A DNA stretch of 64,000 nucleotides from Silurus meridionalis (lineage: Eukaryota > Chordata > Actinopteri > Siluriformes > Siluridae): assembly GCF_014805685.1 (NCBI RefSeq), contig NC_060893.1, positions 17,219,717 to 17,283,716 of the forward strand, in the 5' to 3' direction. Below are positions 11,566 to 24,297 of this stretch, one piece after another. The notes beneath the pieces are model-generated. The model was not told the DNA's origin, did not search any database, and saw only the letters and a program-made list of their open reading frames with translations. Numbering within the stretch: position 1 is the stretch's first letter; each line of letters starts with the position of its first letter. The translations under genes and the position numbers were made by a program.

Positions 11566-14500
11566 GACAGTTTTTAACCCAATTTTAGTAGTTTCAGCAA
11601 TCTCTTTAGATGTTTTCTTATCTTATAATTTGACAGTTCTGAAACAGATTAACATAAAGTGTTAAAAAACCTACTGACCTACTGAATAAAAACTACTAAA
11701 AACATTTGCAGAAGAAAAAATATAATATACAGGCTCATCTTCAACTTCTACTACTTTCTGGGGTCATCACAGCAGATCATCCTTCAACCACCTGCACACC
11801 TTAGCTCAACAAATCCTTAAACCTCTTACTTGGCCCTTCCTCTTTTCCTCCTACCTGGTAGCGCCATCCTCAGCATTTTTCTACCGAAATTCCCCATACC
11901 CCTCCCCTGCACATGACCGAACCACCTCAATGGCTCCACTCTCCAAAACGTACTACCTGTGCTCCCTCTAATAAACTCAAAGGCACTAGAAATATACTTT
12001 CAACAATTTAATAACAAGCTGAATTTTTTTTTACAACCTGTATCGGTAAGTTACCTGGATTTAATATACTACATGCAGGAGGCCTTTAGGCATACACTAT
12101 ATGCAAAAGGTGTTTTGTTAACTTAAAGGCAGCTATGCAGATTATTGTTATGATTTAATAGGTTACATTGTAGTCACATTATTCTGCTCAGGATTAGCAG
12201 TGACTTCACCTCTTTCTTATTTACCTCAACACTAGCACACGTGTTTCACCTTGTCTTTGGTCATTTCCACTGAGTCAAGGTATTTAAGCTATTTATATCT
12301 ACTCAGTCTAAAAGGTTTTGACCTTCCTAAGAGTGTCATTCAGAGTTTCCCATGTTTTTTGACCTTTAATTGTCCGGACTATGATTTGGATTTGTTATTA
12401 AAGATTTTCCTTGCACGCACAGTCCACTTGCCTTACAATTTGTGACACTAATACAGAGGCAGCTTTGGGCTATTGTGAAACTCCATTTGCTCCAGCATGT
12501 AAAAGTTTCTGAATCCATTTCTCTCTCTCTCTTCAATAGATGCATGTTATTGCCTTTTAATTAGACCATTTCTAAATTAAAGAGCTGAGAATAAAATAGA
12601 CAAAGTGCTTAATCTATCACCACAGTCCAGCTCTGATTAGCATTGAAACCTCTTACAGCTTTTACAGCATCTTATAGCACTTTACAACAGGACTCGTCCA
12701 TTTCACTACACCTTCATTAAATTAACAGCAGTCTTGACCCATTTTGCAGCTTTTTAATCTGCTATATTTGTGACTTTGCTGATTGTTGTTTATAGTATCC
12801 CCTTACTTCTCATATTTCTTGATATTTTACTGATTTATTAGTCTGAGATAGCATGTGTATGGACTTTTCATTTTTGTTAATCTGATCTTTTTTTTTTTTT
12901 TTTTTTATAATTTAATGCCTTTCAGTTTCCTTGCCTTTCCTTATCTCTTTCTAGATAACTACTGACTACTATCCTTCTAGATAACACTGAGTTGTGTGTA
13001 TATTTATTGTCTGAGCTAAACATTTTGGTGGGGGGTTATACACATACACACACTCCATACTGGGTATGTGCATAACACATAGTGTACTATGGCTTGATAG
13101 CTCGCTCCCTCTGTTTCTTGGCTGAATAGAAATGATTACATTCATTATCTTTTTCTGCCCTGGATTCATATAGGTTACGCGGAAATAAATCTCTACAAGT
13201 GACTCAATTTCCGATAAAATTATTAACTGTTAACTTTCCTCAAACACACAACCAAAAACAAAGATGCATGACCTCCCACTCGCCCACATACAGACACACA
13301 CCCACACACTTAAAAGATTAAGGTCTTGTTTTTTTTTGGATGCCTACATAATTTGCATATATGGATTGGCAAACCAGAGTGTTTGCTGTTAAACTGAAGT
13401 TGTCAGAATCATTACTTTTATTTTAGAACTGAATGTCAGCACTGTCTTCTGTAGCAGTACAATCTCAGGATTTTGTATCTACCTAATATAAAGGATTTGC
13501 CCAAAAAAGTATGTAATGGGCTCAGTCTGTTAAATAAGTCTATTGAACCAAACAAAAACAAACATCTGGAGCAACGTCAAGTCAAGAGCATTGTTCAAGT
13601 GCACTGCGAGGTTGCACACTTCTGGTTGTAAATGTAGACCAATAAAACTATTTAGGAACTGAATTCTCAGGAATAATGGTAAAGCCTTATTCTGGAAATT
13701 TTCTTTTATATACTGTAATATAACAGCAAAAGTTTGTGATCATTCAATTATGTCTAACCATCACAGTTATGTGTTTGTAGAATATCCAATCCCATAAGTT
13801 CTGTTCTATGTAATATATGTAATAGGCTAACGTCTTCTGGGAAGGTTTATCAGTAGATTTTGAAGCATGGCTGAGACATTAGTGAGATCAGGCACTACCT
13901 CGTAGCTGAGGAGCTCAGGCGTTCAGTTGGTGTTTGGGTTCATCCTAAAGGCGTTTAGTGGACTTCAGATTGATCTTGCTCAAGCTTGCAGTCCTGTAAT
14001 TAAAATGATACACAAACCAGTGATGGACATTATACACAACACATGGTGATGTCTCATCTGCAATGAATGTAATGTAACTTTTCTCTCTAAGGATCCATGG
14101 ATGAGACATTTTCGGTGCTGTGTCTTTTCATAGTTTATATCCAAACGTGTGCATAGAAATGTGTAACATGAGAGCAGAGAAAAACACACACTCAAACTGG
14201 TGTGTTATCTTTATCTTCTCCATTCTTAGCAAAAGTATCTAATAAACTGCACATCATTGGTTCAATCTGCAAAAAGGTTTTGCTTCTTTCCTGCTTCATT
14301 TGTTCCTGTGGCTTAAATGGATTGGGAGTCTGTGTGTAGATTCCAGCATGAATGAGTGTGTTTTTCACTTTAGCCAGTTCCAGGTTTTTGTACAGCTTAC
14401 TTACAGCAACTTTGATGCAAAGCGCTTACTTGTTTGCTAAGATTAGCAGAGCATAAACTTTAAGATTAATAAACTGTAAATAATTTGAACACCACAATTA

Positions 14501-14953
14501 TCATGTGCATGAATTGTTTTTTGTTTTTGTTTTTTTCAACACAAATATGAATGTTAACTAAATCATGAACACCTGCTCCTGTTCATTCCTATGCAACACA
14601 AATGAATGGCTTTATTAACACATACTCGGTGGGTAATTGGTGGAATTCATAACCAAGACCGGATCGTGTTTCAGCATTTACACCCAGTGATCAGAGTTCA
14701 GCTGATTAGCAACATTTAATAGCCTGCTGTAATTTCATTCAAGCTCATTTATGTTGATTTATTTAATCATTTACTTCTGGACAGAATAAATGCTGGCTAA
14801 TGCAACACTTAAACAAACCTCAGTATTACATTAATATGTCATATTATTTATAATGCAATTTTGAAGTACATGGCTTAAAAGGGCAGAATCATAACTAACA
14901 GCAAATTATTCTTCATTGAGCACTGAATATTGCATATGGATATATGGATTCAT

Positions 14954-14956
<3 letters not shown>
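11566..14956. other. AT-rich presumed intron, nothing recognised
   Basis: No exon, RNA gene or known mobile element was recognised. The ORFs at 12251, 12969 and 13980 are short, AT-rich and without family resemblance. Confidence 0.4.

Positions 14957-15013
<57 letters not shown>
14957..15013. repeat. (TG)n microsatellite
   Basis: About 28 uninterrupted TG units. Confidence 0.98.
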
Positions 15014-15015
<2 letters not shown>

Positions 15016-15526
15016 AAATCTTTAAAATCAAACAATGATATAGAAAAAATGGGGGATCAAACTCTAAGTGGTACATGAAAGTGTAAGCATATGACACAAA
15101 GAAATAAAGAACTCATAAGAAATTTCAGCCACTTGCTTTAGCATTTGATTCACAGATAGCACTAAATGCCTCACGAGGAACAGCAGAATTTGTAGACAGT
15201 ACATCAGCTACCAGTGATTAATCCCTAAGATCAGAAAATAGCAGCCAAGAACAGCAGTATGTTTAGCAGAGCCTTCTGGACACTTAAGCTTGCTTGTTAT
15301 GCACCGATTTTGTTGTCTCAGTGCTTCTGTTTTCCATTCATACTATTAATGTTAGCATTTTAAATACTACATTAGGAAAATATACTTGTCATTCTTGAAA
15401 TATATACTTTTTGACCAGTTAAAATCGGTTAGCTATTTGGAAATTGTAATAAAAATGTTTGAAAAAAAAAAAATGAAAAAAAAAAAAAATAATAATAAAA
15501 AAATGAAAAAAAATAAATAAATATAT

Positions 15527-15530
<4 letters not shown>

Positions 15531-15602
<72 letters not shown>
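15531..15602. repeat. (TA)n microsatellite preceded by A-rich tract
   Basis: About 36 TA units follow an A-rich stretch beginning near 15461. The apparent ORF here is only repeat. Confidence 0.98.
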
Positions 15603-15605
<3 letters not shown>

Positions 15606-15884
15606 TAAATCTGTGGAATTATTATTATATACACACACACATATAATGAAGAGATGTAATCCCAAAGTCACTACATTACAATGTTTTACAAGACAGACAA
15701 ATAAATATCCTAAAAACAGCCAAACGTATAGAATGGAGCATGAATCTCATCAGGAACTTTGACCCTGCACTTTCCACAAGTTTTTAACATTAAAATAAAT
15801 TATATAAAATATATTTTTTTCTGTTTACAATGATAGATGTCATACATGCAGGATGTTAAGCTTGTGACATTAAAATTAAGTTTA

Positions 15885-17190
15885 TTTTGAAATGTTTGCA
15901 AAAGCTTATCACTATAAACGTCTCTAGCCCCATGGGGGTGGAGCCGCCATTCCCCGGGTCTCAACCCCTGCCTCGAGAGTGTGTCTGCTGCCTCCTTCAA
16001 CAAGGGCGTGCACCAGGTAGAGCGGTGCGGCGTGCCCCTTCATTGCTGGATCCCCAGAAAGTCCAGTGTCAGGACCTTTTCGTCTACACCTTCCTGTTGC
16101 AGATGACAGTTCTCCCTGTGGACACCAGGGCAGCCATAGACCGGGCCAATGGCCCTAGTGGTCTTTTTAGTGGCTCTGAGAGCCAGATCCACTGTACGGC
16201 GAAGCTCATCAAAATGGCTACACGGGGCACCTCCCGCATCCAACTTATGCAGCAGGTCAGCTTGATATGCTTGCAACACCGCCATGGTATGCAGGGATGC
16301 ATCGGCTTGACCTGCCGAAGCATAGGCTTTACCCACGAGCGCTGATGAATTGCGTAGGGGCTTCATGGGTAATGTCGGGGTCTTAAGGGAGGAGGCGATT
16401 CCGGGAGAGAGCTATTTGACAGGTGTCTTTTTAACTCACAGCATCGCCTCATAACCATGTTCTTTTTGCCCCATAATGTGGGAATACACAGTAGAAATGG
16501 GGGCGAAGGGGCGGGCTGAAAAAACTCATGACCTGGACACCTCAGTGTGCAGGTCGGGAAAAAAGGGAAGACCCCGACGCGGAGGTTGTGACACAGGTGT
16601 CAGAAAGCACTCATATAATTTACTAAATAAAAGAACTTTCTGCTCATGCGCTGGCCAAGTTATATTGAGTTCGGCAACGGCACGCGTTACAACCTCCGTA
16701 AGCTCCTCTGCTTCTGTACCGCAGACCCTCCTTGAAGAGTGCCGAGCGGGAGCGGAGCGAGCAGAAAGGCATGCAAGCACAGTCAACACAGCCGGCTCCC
16801 ACAAAAACTGACTTTGCATGCTCCACTCCCAAGCAAACATGCGACACACAAGCTGTGCGTATCCCCCAAAACCCCCTGCCCCCCCGTAATATAGCAGGGG
16901 CAGGAAGGAGCACAAAGCTGAAAAGTGTGCTTAAATATTTTGCTTGCTTTCATTTCTTTTTATTTTTGGACAAATGATCTGACAGACAACACAAACACAC
17001 AGAGCGCTTCGTGAACAGACAAAAGCTGCCGCTGCCCTCACTCATATGCGTTTTATTCTCCTGGTCATGACGTCACCTCACCGGTCCAATTTTTGACTGA
17101 TTACACACATTATTTCAGAGTGTGAACACTCTGGCGCATTCCCAAAGCGTTTTGATGCAGCTCGAGTTCCTGAAAGGGAACTGAAAATGA
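15885..17190 (-). mobile_element. second DIRS retrotransposon copy: 5' terminal repeat and gag region only
   Basis: On the minus strand the element starts at about 17190 with a terminal repeat matching that at 8307 (ttcaggaactcgagctgcat, then gtgtgtaatcagtcaaaaat). It runs through Gag-like sequence: a Cys-rich N-terminal piece near 16900-16640 (HAKSVFVGAGCVDCACMPF) and a piece at 16366-16040 containing SALVGKAYASAGQADASLHT and ELRRTVDLALRATKKTTRAI. The sequence stops being recognisable at about 15885, before RT, so the copy is 3'-truncated or internally deleted. The N-terminal Cys-containing segment parallels that at 8540-8640 of the other copy. Confidence 0.8.
16040..16366 (-). pseudogene. 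DIRS Gag-like fragment
   Basis: A 108-codon frame starting MKPLRNSSALVGKAYASAGQ carries AVLQAYQADLLHKLD and DLALRATKKTTRAIG, strings I recognise from the Gag-like ORF1 of fish DIRS elements. It then shifts frame, with a continuing SMAALVSTGR reading in the overlapping frame. No start context or complete ORF is preserved. Confidence 0.75.
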
Positions 17191-17495
17191 CACTGATCTC
17201 ATATATATTTCATGATATTTAATTTATTCACCCGAGTTTAAATCATACCTCCTTTAATTAGTATTATTCGTTTCTTTTTTTGTCATTCAGCAACATGCAA
17301 AGGTGAACAATAGAAGGGTAGCAGAGGTGATAATTGCTCATAAAGATAGGTTAGACTAAACCATTCTCTATGTCTGCTGTCATGGTTGCATGGCATATGG
17401 AACTGTAATAAAAATTTTTATAAATATATTATGTGGCTACGGTGTAAATAGCAAACCATTGTTGTGCATATAATATGAAATTTGAGTACTCTGCA
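17191..17495. other. AT-rich presumed intron, nothing recognised
   Basis: A short spacer between the DIRS fragment and the next repeat, without ORF or repeat. Confidence 0.4.
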
Positions 17496-17710
17496 CAGAG
17501 GTGACAAAAGTACACACATCCTTCACTTAAGTAGAAGTACATATACTCAGGTATTAAATACTCGGGTAAAAGTTGAAGTACTGACTATACTTTTTTACTC
17601 AAGTTGAAGTAAAGAAGTTTAGGCTCTGATATGTACTTAAGTAAAATGTAGCCAATTCATACTACCTGTTTTAGTGTCATGCTGGTAACTGGACCTCACA
17701 TCATATCGTT

Positions 17711-18170
17711 AGGGCTGGCAATCGACTAAAATGTTTCATCGCGATTAATCGAATGATTGTCAAGACTTAACTCACGATTAATTACGTTTTTAAGTTTAAG
17801 CTTCAATTACAAATTTCAATTACGTAAATCCTCATGACACCAAATGGAACCTTTGCTATGTTTCCACACGGATGGTTAATGACGTGGTACCGGAGAAAGA
17901 TGGAGGAGGTGATACTCTTATGAAGAAAAAAATGCCACAAAACGTGCCAGCGAGTTTTCGACCCCAGAGGGTTAATTGTGTGCATCATGGCAGATTTTCG
18001 TGCTAATTTGAGACGGCGCATCAATAAAACAAATGTTTCTGTTTAAAAATAGTTTTTCGGTTGAGTTGATTAACTTTTTTTATATCTCAGTAAAGAAAGG
18101 ACATCATGAATAAAAGTGTTGTGTTGAAGGATTTAACGTGCTATTAATGCAACAGCCCTTATTAATATAT
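17711..18170. mobile_element. hAT-like 'TAGGGCTGTCAAT' MITE, copy 2, nested
   Basis: It starts tagggctggcaatcgactaa with CGCGATTAATCGAATGATTG, and ends gcaacagccctt. The interior (ccacacggatggttaatg, gtgcatcatggcagattttc) is related to copy 1 at 6512 but lies in the opposite orientation. It is inserted in the element spanning 17496-18957. Confidence 0.75.
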
Positions 18171-18548
18171 TAATACAAAACTAATTACAAATTTTGTTAT
18201 CTAATAGATGTATCCAGGCTAAACATACACCATATAGAACACGTGCAGAGAAAAGATGATCAGGACAGTCTCTGTTCTTAGTCATGTTTACATTACTGAC
18301 TCAACCACATTAGACAAACTCATTGTTCCCTTTTGCCTTGCTCAATGTTGTCTTTGTAAACTAGCCTACATCTGTGGTGTGTGAGAGCCAGGAAATGATG
18401 CACCAGTGCAAGTGCAATGAGAAGAAAAAAATTCTTCATGAAGAATGAGAAGAAAAAAATGTATCATGTCACCAAATAGATTCAAACTAAAGTAACAAGA
18501 ACCTATATTTGTGTAAAAAATTTAATGAGTGAAAGTAAAAAGTACTGA

Positions 18549-18835
18549 AGTCAAGTCAAGTTTATTTCTATAGCGCTTTTCACGACAGACATTGTCTTAA
18601 AGCAGCTTTACAGAAATCAACATTGAAGATGAATGGTATGCATTTATCCCTGATGAGCAGCCATGTTGACTGTGGCAAGGAAAAACTGCCTTAGATGTTA
18701 TGAGGAAGAAACCTTGAAAGGAACCAGACTCAAAAGGGGAACACCTCCTCATTTGGGTGACATCAAGAGTGTGATCATGGTCTTTAAGCAATACAGAACA
18801 CTGGAGAGTGAGAACTAACATGAGCACTGGAGTGT
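18549..18835 (+). repeat. teleost interspersed repeat, 'TATAGCGCTTTT' type, copy 2 (longest)
   Basis: It begins caagtcaagtttatttctat then AGCGCTTTTCACGACAGAC, ACATTGTCTTAAAGCAGCTT, CTGTGGCAAGGAAAAACT, GAGGAAGAAACCTTGAAAGG and a decayed remainder. It is the longest of three copies in the window and lies inside an older DNA element. Confidence 0.8.
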
Positions 18836-19348
18836 GTGTTTATAAGTAATGTTCTTTCTACAGTCTTATACACTTATTGTGTTTATTATACCTGAAAAAA
18901 ATCTACGTAAGTACAGTAAAAATGTATTTGTACTTCGTTACTTCCCACCTCTGACTCTGCATTACATTAGCTCTTCAGAGTTTTTGAAAGTCATTGAAAT
19001 GAAAAGGTTTGTGTAAAAATCTCTTAATTCTAGGTACATATGCAGCAATTGATACACCATCTGTTGCAAGTCTTAATTTAACCAAAAAGTCTTTCTACGC
19101 AGTGCATCCTTTAGTAGTCAAAAAACATGAAAACAGAAGAGGGCGAGAGATCTACTGAGTAAAGCAGATGTAGCAGAAACTGTGGGTCTTTGATGCATGT
19201 AACAGTGTGAGATGCAATATGTGGCCATGTGTTTTCAAGGTGCAACATACCCAGGCCGTTCTGGCCTAATAGTGAGTCCTAGATGATTCCTCAGGAGATG
19301 AAAATAAAATAGGATAGAATTCTTTTATTGCCAATTTCACATTCTAAG

Positions 19349-19353
<5 letters not shown>

Positions 19354-19384
<31 letters not shown>
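19354..19384. repeat. (AC)n microsatellite
   Basis: About 15 AC units. Confidence 0.97.
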
Positions 19385-19386
<2 letters not shown>

Positions 19387-19388
19387 AC

Positions 19389-20026
19389 ATAATGAAATAG
19401 AAATACTTCATTACTGCACTTAAGTAGATTTTTCTGGTATCAGTACTTCACTCTATTTTTTTGGTCAACTTTTTACTTTTTTTTTTTTACACAAATATCT
19501 TTAGTTTCTACTTCTTACAGTTTTAAACCAGGCTCATAACTTTAGTGTTAATCTATTGGATGACATGATCGATATTTTTTCTTCTTATTGTGTGCCATTT
19601 TCTGCCTATCAACCCATTTCCTGTCATTGCATATTTTTAACCACAACGGGCAAGGCAGAACGCAACAAGAAGGATGTGGCTAATGTGGATGAGACAGAAG
19701 TAGTCAGTGATGTAAACAATTATTCATCACCTGATCATCATCATCATCTTTTCTCTGCTTGTGTTCTATATGGTGTTTGTTCAGCCTGGATACATTCCTT
19801 AGGTAACAACATTTGAAATTCTTTTAAATTAATGTACAGTATTAATATAATGTGAGGTCCAGTTACGAGTGTGATGCTAAAACAAATATTAGTAACTGCT
19901 ACTTTTCACTTAAGTGCATGTCAGAGCCCAAACTTCTTAACTTGAGTGATAGAGTGACAGAGTCTTTTAAAACGAGTATCTGTACTTCTACTTAGGTAAA
20001 GGATGTGTGTACTTTTGCCATCTCTG
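19389..20026 (+). mobile_element. 'ACTTAAGTA' MITE (hAT-like), copy on the plus strand
   Basis: It starts near aaatacttcattactgcact taag and ends gtgtacttttgccatctct at about 20026. It is a head-to-head partner of the minus-strand copy ending at 18957. The 86-codon ORF at 19556 inside it has a run of His but no recognisable domain and is not supported as a gene. Confidence 0.7.
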
Positions 20027-20076
20027 ACACACATATCCTGTCCACCATTCTGTTTTGTGATCCTTGAGATAGTATA

Positions 20077-21240
20077 CAGTATCTCACAAAAGTGAGTACA
20101 CCCCCCTCACATTTCAGCTACCATTAAAGTATCTATTCTCAAGGGACAATACTATAAAAATGAAACGTGGATATATTTTAGAGTAGTCAATGTGCAGCTT
20201 GTATAGCAGTATATATTTACTGTTCTCTGAAAATAACTCAATATACAACCATTATTGTCAAAATAACAGGCAACGAAACAGACGTTCACCCTAAGTAAAC
20301 ATGTCAAAACTGTGTCCAAAGTGTCAATATTTTGTGTGAGAACCATTGTTATCTATCACTGCCTTAATCCTTTTGGGCATGGAATTCACCAGAGCTGCAC
20401 AGGTTATTGCTGGGATCCTCTTCCACTTCTCCATACTGACATCATGGAGCTACTTAATGTTAGACACATGGTGCTTCTCCACCTTCCCCTTGAGGATGCC
20501 CCACAGGTGCTCAATAGGGTTCATGTCTGGATACTTGGCTACTTCATCACCTTCTTCTTTAGGCAGTTGTCATCTTAGCGGTGTGCTTGGGGTCGTTTTC
20601 ATGTTGGAAAACTGCCATTTGGCCCAGTGTCTCAAGGGGGAGCATCATGTTCTGTTTCAGAATGTCACAGTTAATGTTTAATACATGTTTCCCTCGATGA
20701 ACCACAGCTCCCCAGTACCAGCAGCACTCATGCAGCCCCAGACCATGATCTACCACCACCTTTGTGAGGCCTGTTCTAAGGGGAACCCGTCTTGGAAAAC
20801 CTCGTATGACCCTGGCAACTGTACTGTAACTCAGTTTGAGGGTGTTACCAAGCTTCTTATTTATATATAGGTGATCCTAATGGAGGGCAACAATTTTAAT
20901 TCTCAAATCCTCAGAATTCTTTGCCATGAGGTGCCATGTTGAACATCCACTGGTCAGTCTGAGAGAACTTTACTCAAAGCACCAAATTCTAACTGCTCTA
21001 AAACAAGATACACAAATTTGTATGGTCCTGTTAAGCGGACAAAAACATGAACATGATGAATAGGACATGTAGCTTTGCACATTAAATGGTTGTATATTGA
21101 GTTATTTTCAGAGGACATTAAATCTATACTATTATACAATCTGTATATCCACGTTTCATTTCTATTGAATTGTCCCTTTAGAATAGATACTAAAATGGTA
21201 ACTGAAATGTGAAGGGTGTACTCACTTTTGTGAGATACTG
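20077..21240 (-). mobile_element. Tc1-like transposon, 'CAGTATCTCACAAAAGTGAG' family, decayed
   Basis: The left end CAGTATCTCACAAAAGTGAG and right end CTCACTTTTGTGAGATACTG are perfect inverted repeats, flanked by TA on both sides (20075-20076 and 21241-21242), the Tc1/mariner target duplication. The length is 1164 bp. Transposase sequence lies on the minus strand. The fragment at 20759-20559 includes FQHENDPKHTAKM, the block around the second catalytic Asp, here HEND with the usual Asp replaced by Glu. Other frames carry stops throughout, so the element is dead. Confidence 0.92.
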
Positions 21241-21669
21241 TATATATTCCGTCACACCATTTTGCACATTTTTCCACATATTCCCTGATTTCAGACATTT
21301 GAAAGTTTTTATTTGACTTAACCTATTACCCCCATTCACCCTGACAGAGAAACCCTGCAGTATGCAAAACAAAGCAATGAACAAAGTATTTCAACTCCAA
21401 AACAGTTCCATTTCTAACATTCTGGCAGTGTGAATAAGATGGAGTGACAGAATACAGATAGTGAGGGATAAAAAGGCACCAGGATGGAAGGTGTGAGAAT
21501 AGAGACGGATGAAAGGAGGTATTCGGCACACAGGTTTCACAACACGAGTGTACGCTTGGCCTGCAGGCATTTATGTATGAGACAGCAGGTGTGAGAGCTT
21601 TGAACAGGTACAGAATAAAAAACACACTTTCTCACATCAAGTCCTGTTTCCATTGGTCTTGGTCTCTGT

Positions 21670-21671
<2 letters not shown>

Positions 21672-21733
<62 letters not shown>
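21672..21733. repeat. (CA)n microsatellite
   Basis: About 31 CA units. ORFs across it on both strands are repeat translations. Confidence 0.98.
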
Positions 21734-21737
<4 letters not shown>

Positions 21738-21878
21738 CTTTGGGTTGTCTTCCACAAAGTCCACAGTTGGGGCACAGAAACAGACACTGGCAGAAAGCTG
21801 ATTAAATATTTCTACACTTTTTCTTCTCATTTTTAGTCTGTTTGTGCTAGGGTCTGTCTGTCTGTTTTTCCTCTCTTT

Positions 21879-21882
<4 letters not shown>

Positions 21883-21928
<46 letters not shown>
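21883..21928. repeat. (CA)n microsatellite
   Basis: About 23 CA units. Confidence 0.98.
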
Positions 21929-21930
<2 letters not shown>

Positions 21931-23814
21931 GTCTTTCTACACCAGTGGTTGTTTGAACAATAAATAAAGCAAGGAATAAACAAGCTGAGCATGCTGTTGG
22001 ATTAAAATAATTCATGTTTGTTGTGTGAATACTGTCCACCAACACTTCCACCCTAAAAAAAAAATTATTTCTCTTTGCAGCATTTCCAGAAGTGTTTTAT
22101 TTCCCCTTTTCTTGAAGTTAGTAAAAAAAAATGCACAAAAAAACCCCAAGGTTTTTTTTTATTAATAAACCACACAGTGCAAAGTTCTGAAGCCTTTCCT
22201 GTGGAGAAAAATGCAAAGTCAAAATATTATGAATGACTGCTACAAAGCACTGACACTGGAGACTGACATGCTAAACATGCTAAACATCTCACAGATCTTC
22301 TTCACAGTAAAACATTCCCAATTACACAAGACTGTCTTATACAAGAAACATAAACTTCAAAGTTCCTGTTAATGCAGTTAGCATTGAATTATAAAGTATG
22401 CATTATTGTGACAACCCCGGACCTGTACCCATAGAGTATAGAAAACAGGCTGGGGGACCCCTTGCACCTTCCATACAGTCTGTTCGGACTCCTCCCCTTC
22501 TGGCAGTCAATATAGATTTATCAAAACAATGACTACCTGACTCCAAAATAGCATTTTCCTGGCAGCCACAAAGATTCTAAACTGAAAATAAATACTTTGT
22601 AGGCCCAGGGTTACTTGGCCAATTAAAGTTTTTATGATTATAGAAGTGAAATATTTTATAATCGTACAATCCGGCATCATCCAGAAGACGACAAGCTCAC
22701 TATTCTGACTGGTTCTTTTCAAGGTTTTCTTCCACCGGTTATTTCGTTTTACTTATTGCTAGCTTGCTCTATAGAAGTACATATAGTTTTCAATTTGATA
22801 CCTGGATTTGCTGCTTGGTGACAGTTTAAAAGGGTTTGGTGTATACAAATAAAAGTGAATTAAAATGTATTAATATAAACTTATGATTTGGATTAGAACA
22901 AGACTAATGTCAGAGCTGCAATTATAGTAATTTAATCATTTATTGACTGATCAGAATTGTAGTTCAATAACACTGGAGTATGTTGATGAATTATTGAGCT
23001 GAATTGAATGGAATTGAGCCGATTCATCCATGTGCCTGTTTCATGTGCAGTTTTTTTGTATATCTGCCTAATTTTACTCTCCTTTAAAGTCTGCATGACA
23101 GAAAGATAACTGCTTAAAAGTGTAGGACTTTACACACTCTATATACAGTATAGTCAATTTCACTTTTTGTTTTAATTCCACCCACATACTGAATAAATTA
23201 ATCATGTGCTTGAAGATGAATAACTGAAGAGTACTCTAAATTTAAGTGCTTGAAATAGTTTTTAGTAGTAAATCTTACTCTACCATAACTCCCAGTTTGT
23301 TTCGTTAAGCGACTGCAAAAGTTGACTGGATTGTGTATTAAATACATTTCTCAGATTTAGTACTGACTTAAATGTAACGCATGTGGGAATGAATTCTACA
23401 GAGGCTGCTGATCGTAAACACCATTGATTTAATCTCGTATTTTTTATTATAAGATTAAAATTAAGCATTTGTGGGATTATTAAACCTATTTCTATTTTAA
23501 ACTTGAAATAAACCTGTTGGCAGGTAGTTTTGCTTGTTTCAACATTTCTTTTTAGAAAGAAGAAACATTAATTGGCAATAAAATAAGAAAATGGCAAGAA
23601 TTAGTTATAATGTCTAGAAGTAGGATTCATGATCTTTTAAATCATTTGAAAAGTGAAATGACACCGATTTCCCAAATGGCCCTAATTGTATTTGTTAATT
23701 ATTATTAAACATTTATTAGATCTTCATTAGATCAGCAGATGTTGGGTTAAATATTCTGGAAATAATTTTATACAAAGAACACACACATGCATAGAATATT
23801 ATATTGTACACTAT

Positions 23815-24297
23815 ATAGACAGTACTAGGACACCAAATTTTTCATCTATCTGTGGTTATTCCCAAAACTGTTAGCACACATTATCTAGAGTGCCTTTGAA
23901 TGTGGTATTACATTTTCGGTTTCCTCGAACTAGGATACCCAAACCTGACATGACAATGCTCCTGTGCACAAAACCAGCTCTATAAGGATTTGGTTTACAT
24001 AATTTGAAGTGAAAGATCATGAGTAACCTGCTATAAATCTTTGACCTCAACCCTATTCAACACCTTTGGTATGAATTGGAATGCAGACTGCACACCAGGC
24101 CTCCTAACTCTCCTAATTGTACTAAGGCCCTTGTACCTGAATGATCTCAGTAAGAACACTTCAAAGACTAGTGGAACACCATCCCAGAAAAGTGGAGGTT
24201 ATAATATCTGAAAATGTGGACTACATGTGAAATGAGAAGCACATATGAATCTTATGTTTAGGTGTCCACGAACTTTTATCAATACAGTACATTTTCT
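23815..24297 (+). mobile_element. Tc1/mariner-type 'TATGGACAAA' family element, copy 2
   Basis: The ends are ctatatagacagtactagga caccaaa and the near-complement ggtgtccacgaacttttatc aatacagta. The interior reads DLNPIQHLWYELECRL on the plus strand at about 24050, the catalytic-Glu region of a Tc1/mariner transposase (Gln here replaces the catalytic Glu). Stops follow. It is a relic. Confidence 0.75.

Larger units (their letters stand above)
17496..18957 (-). mobile_element. 'ACTTAAGTA' MITE (hAT-like), copy on the minus strand, interrupted by two repeats
   Basis: Read on the minus strand it begins cagaggtgggaagtaacgaa at 18957 and ends in gtacttttgtcacctc at about 17496, giving CAGAGGTG-type ends. 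The 17496-17700 arm is an inverted match to 19851-20026 (shared acacacatccttYacYtaag, tggacctcaca). It is split by a hAT-like MITE (17711-18170) and a 'TATAGCGCTTTT' repeat (18549-18835). No transposase. Confidence 0.7.
21241..23809. other. presumed intron with two large (AC)n tracts, no gene seen
   Basis: Besides the microsatellites at 21672 and 21883, nothing coding is recognised. The slightly GC-richer 22410-22505 stretch has no match that I can name. Confidence 0.4.

Noticed and set aside
16526..16977. Several overlapping ORFs of 81-129 codons on both strands
   Set aside because: They are frame shadows of the decayed DIRS gag region; only the minus-strand frame with DIRS-like motifs was kept as part of that element.
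19556..19816. 86-codon ORF with a His run
   Set aside because: It lies inside a MITE-type element, has no domain and no conserved start or splice context.
21537..21992. 151-codon ORF rich in Cys-Val
   Set aside because: It is the translation of two (CA)n microsatellites.
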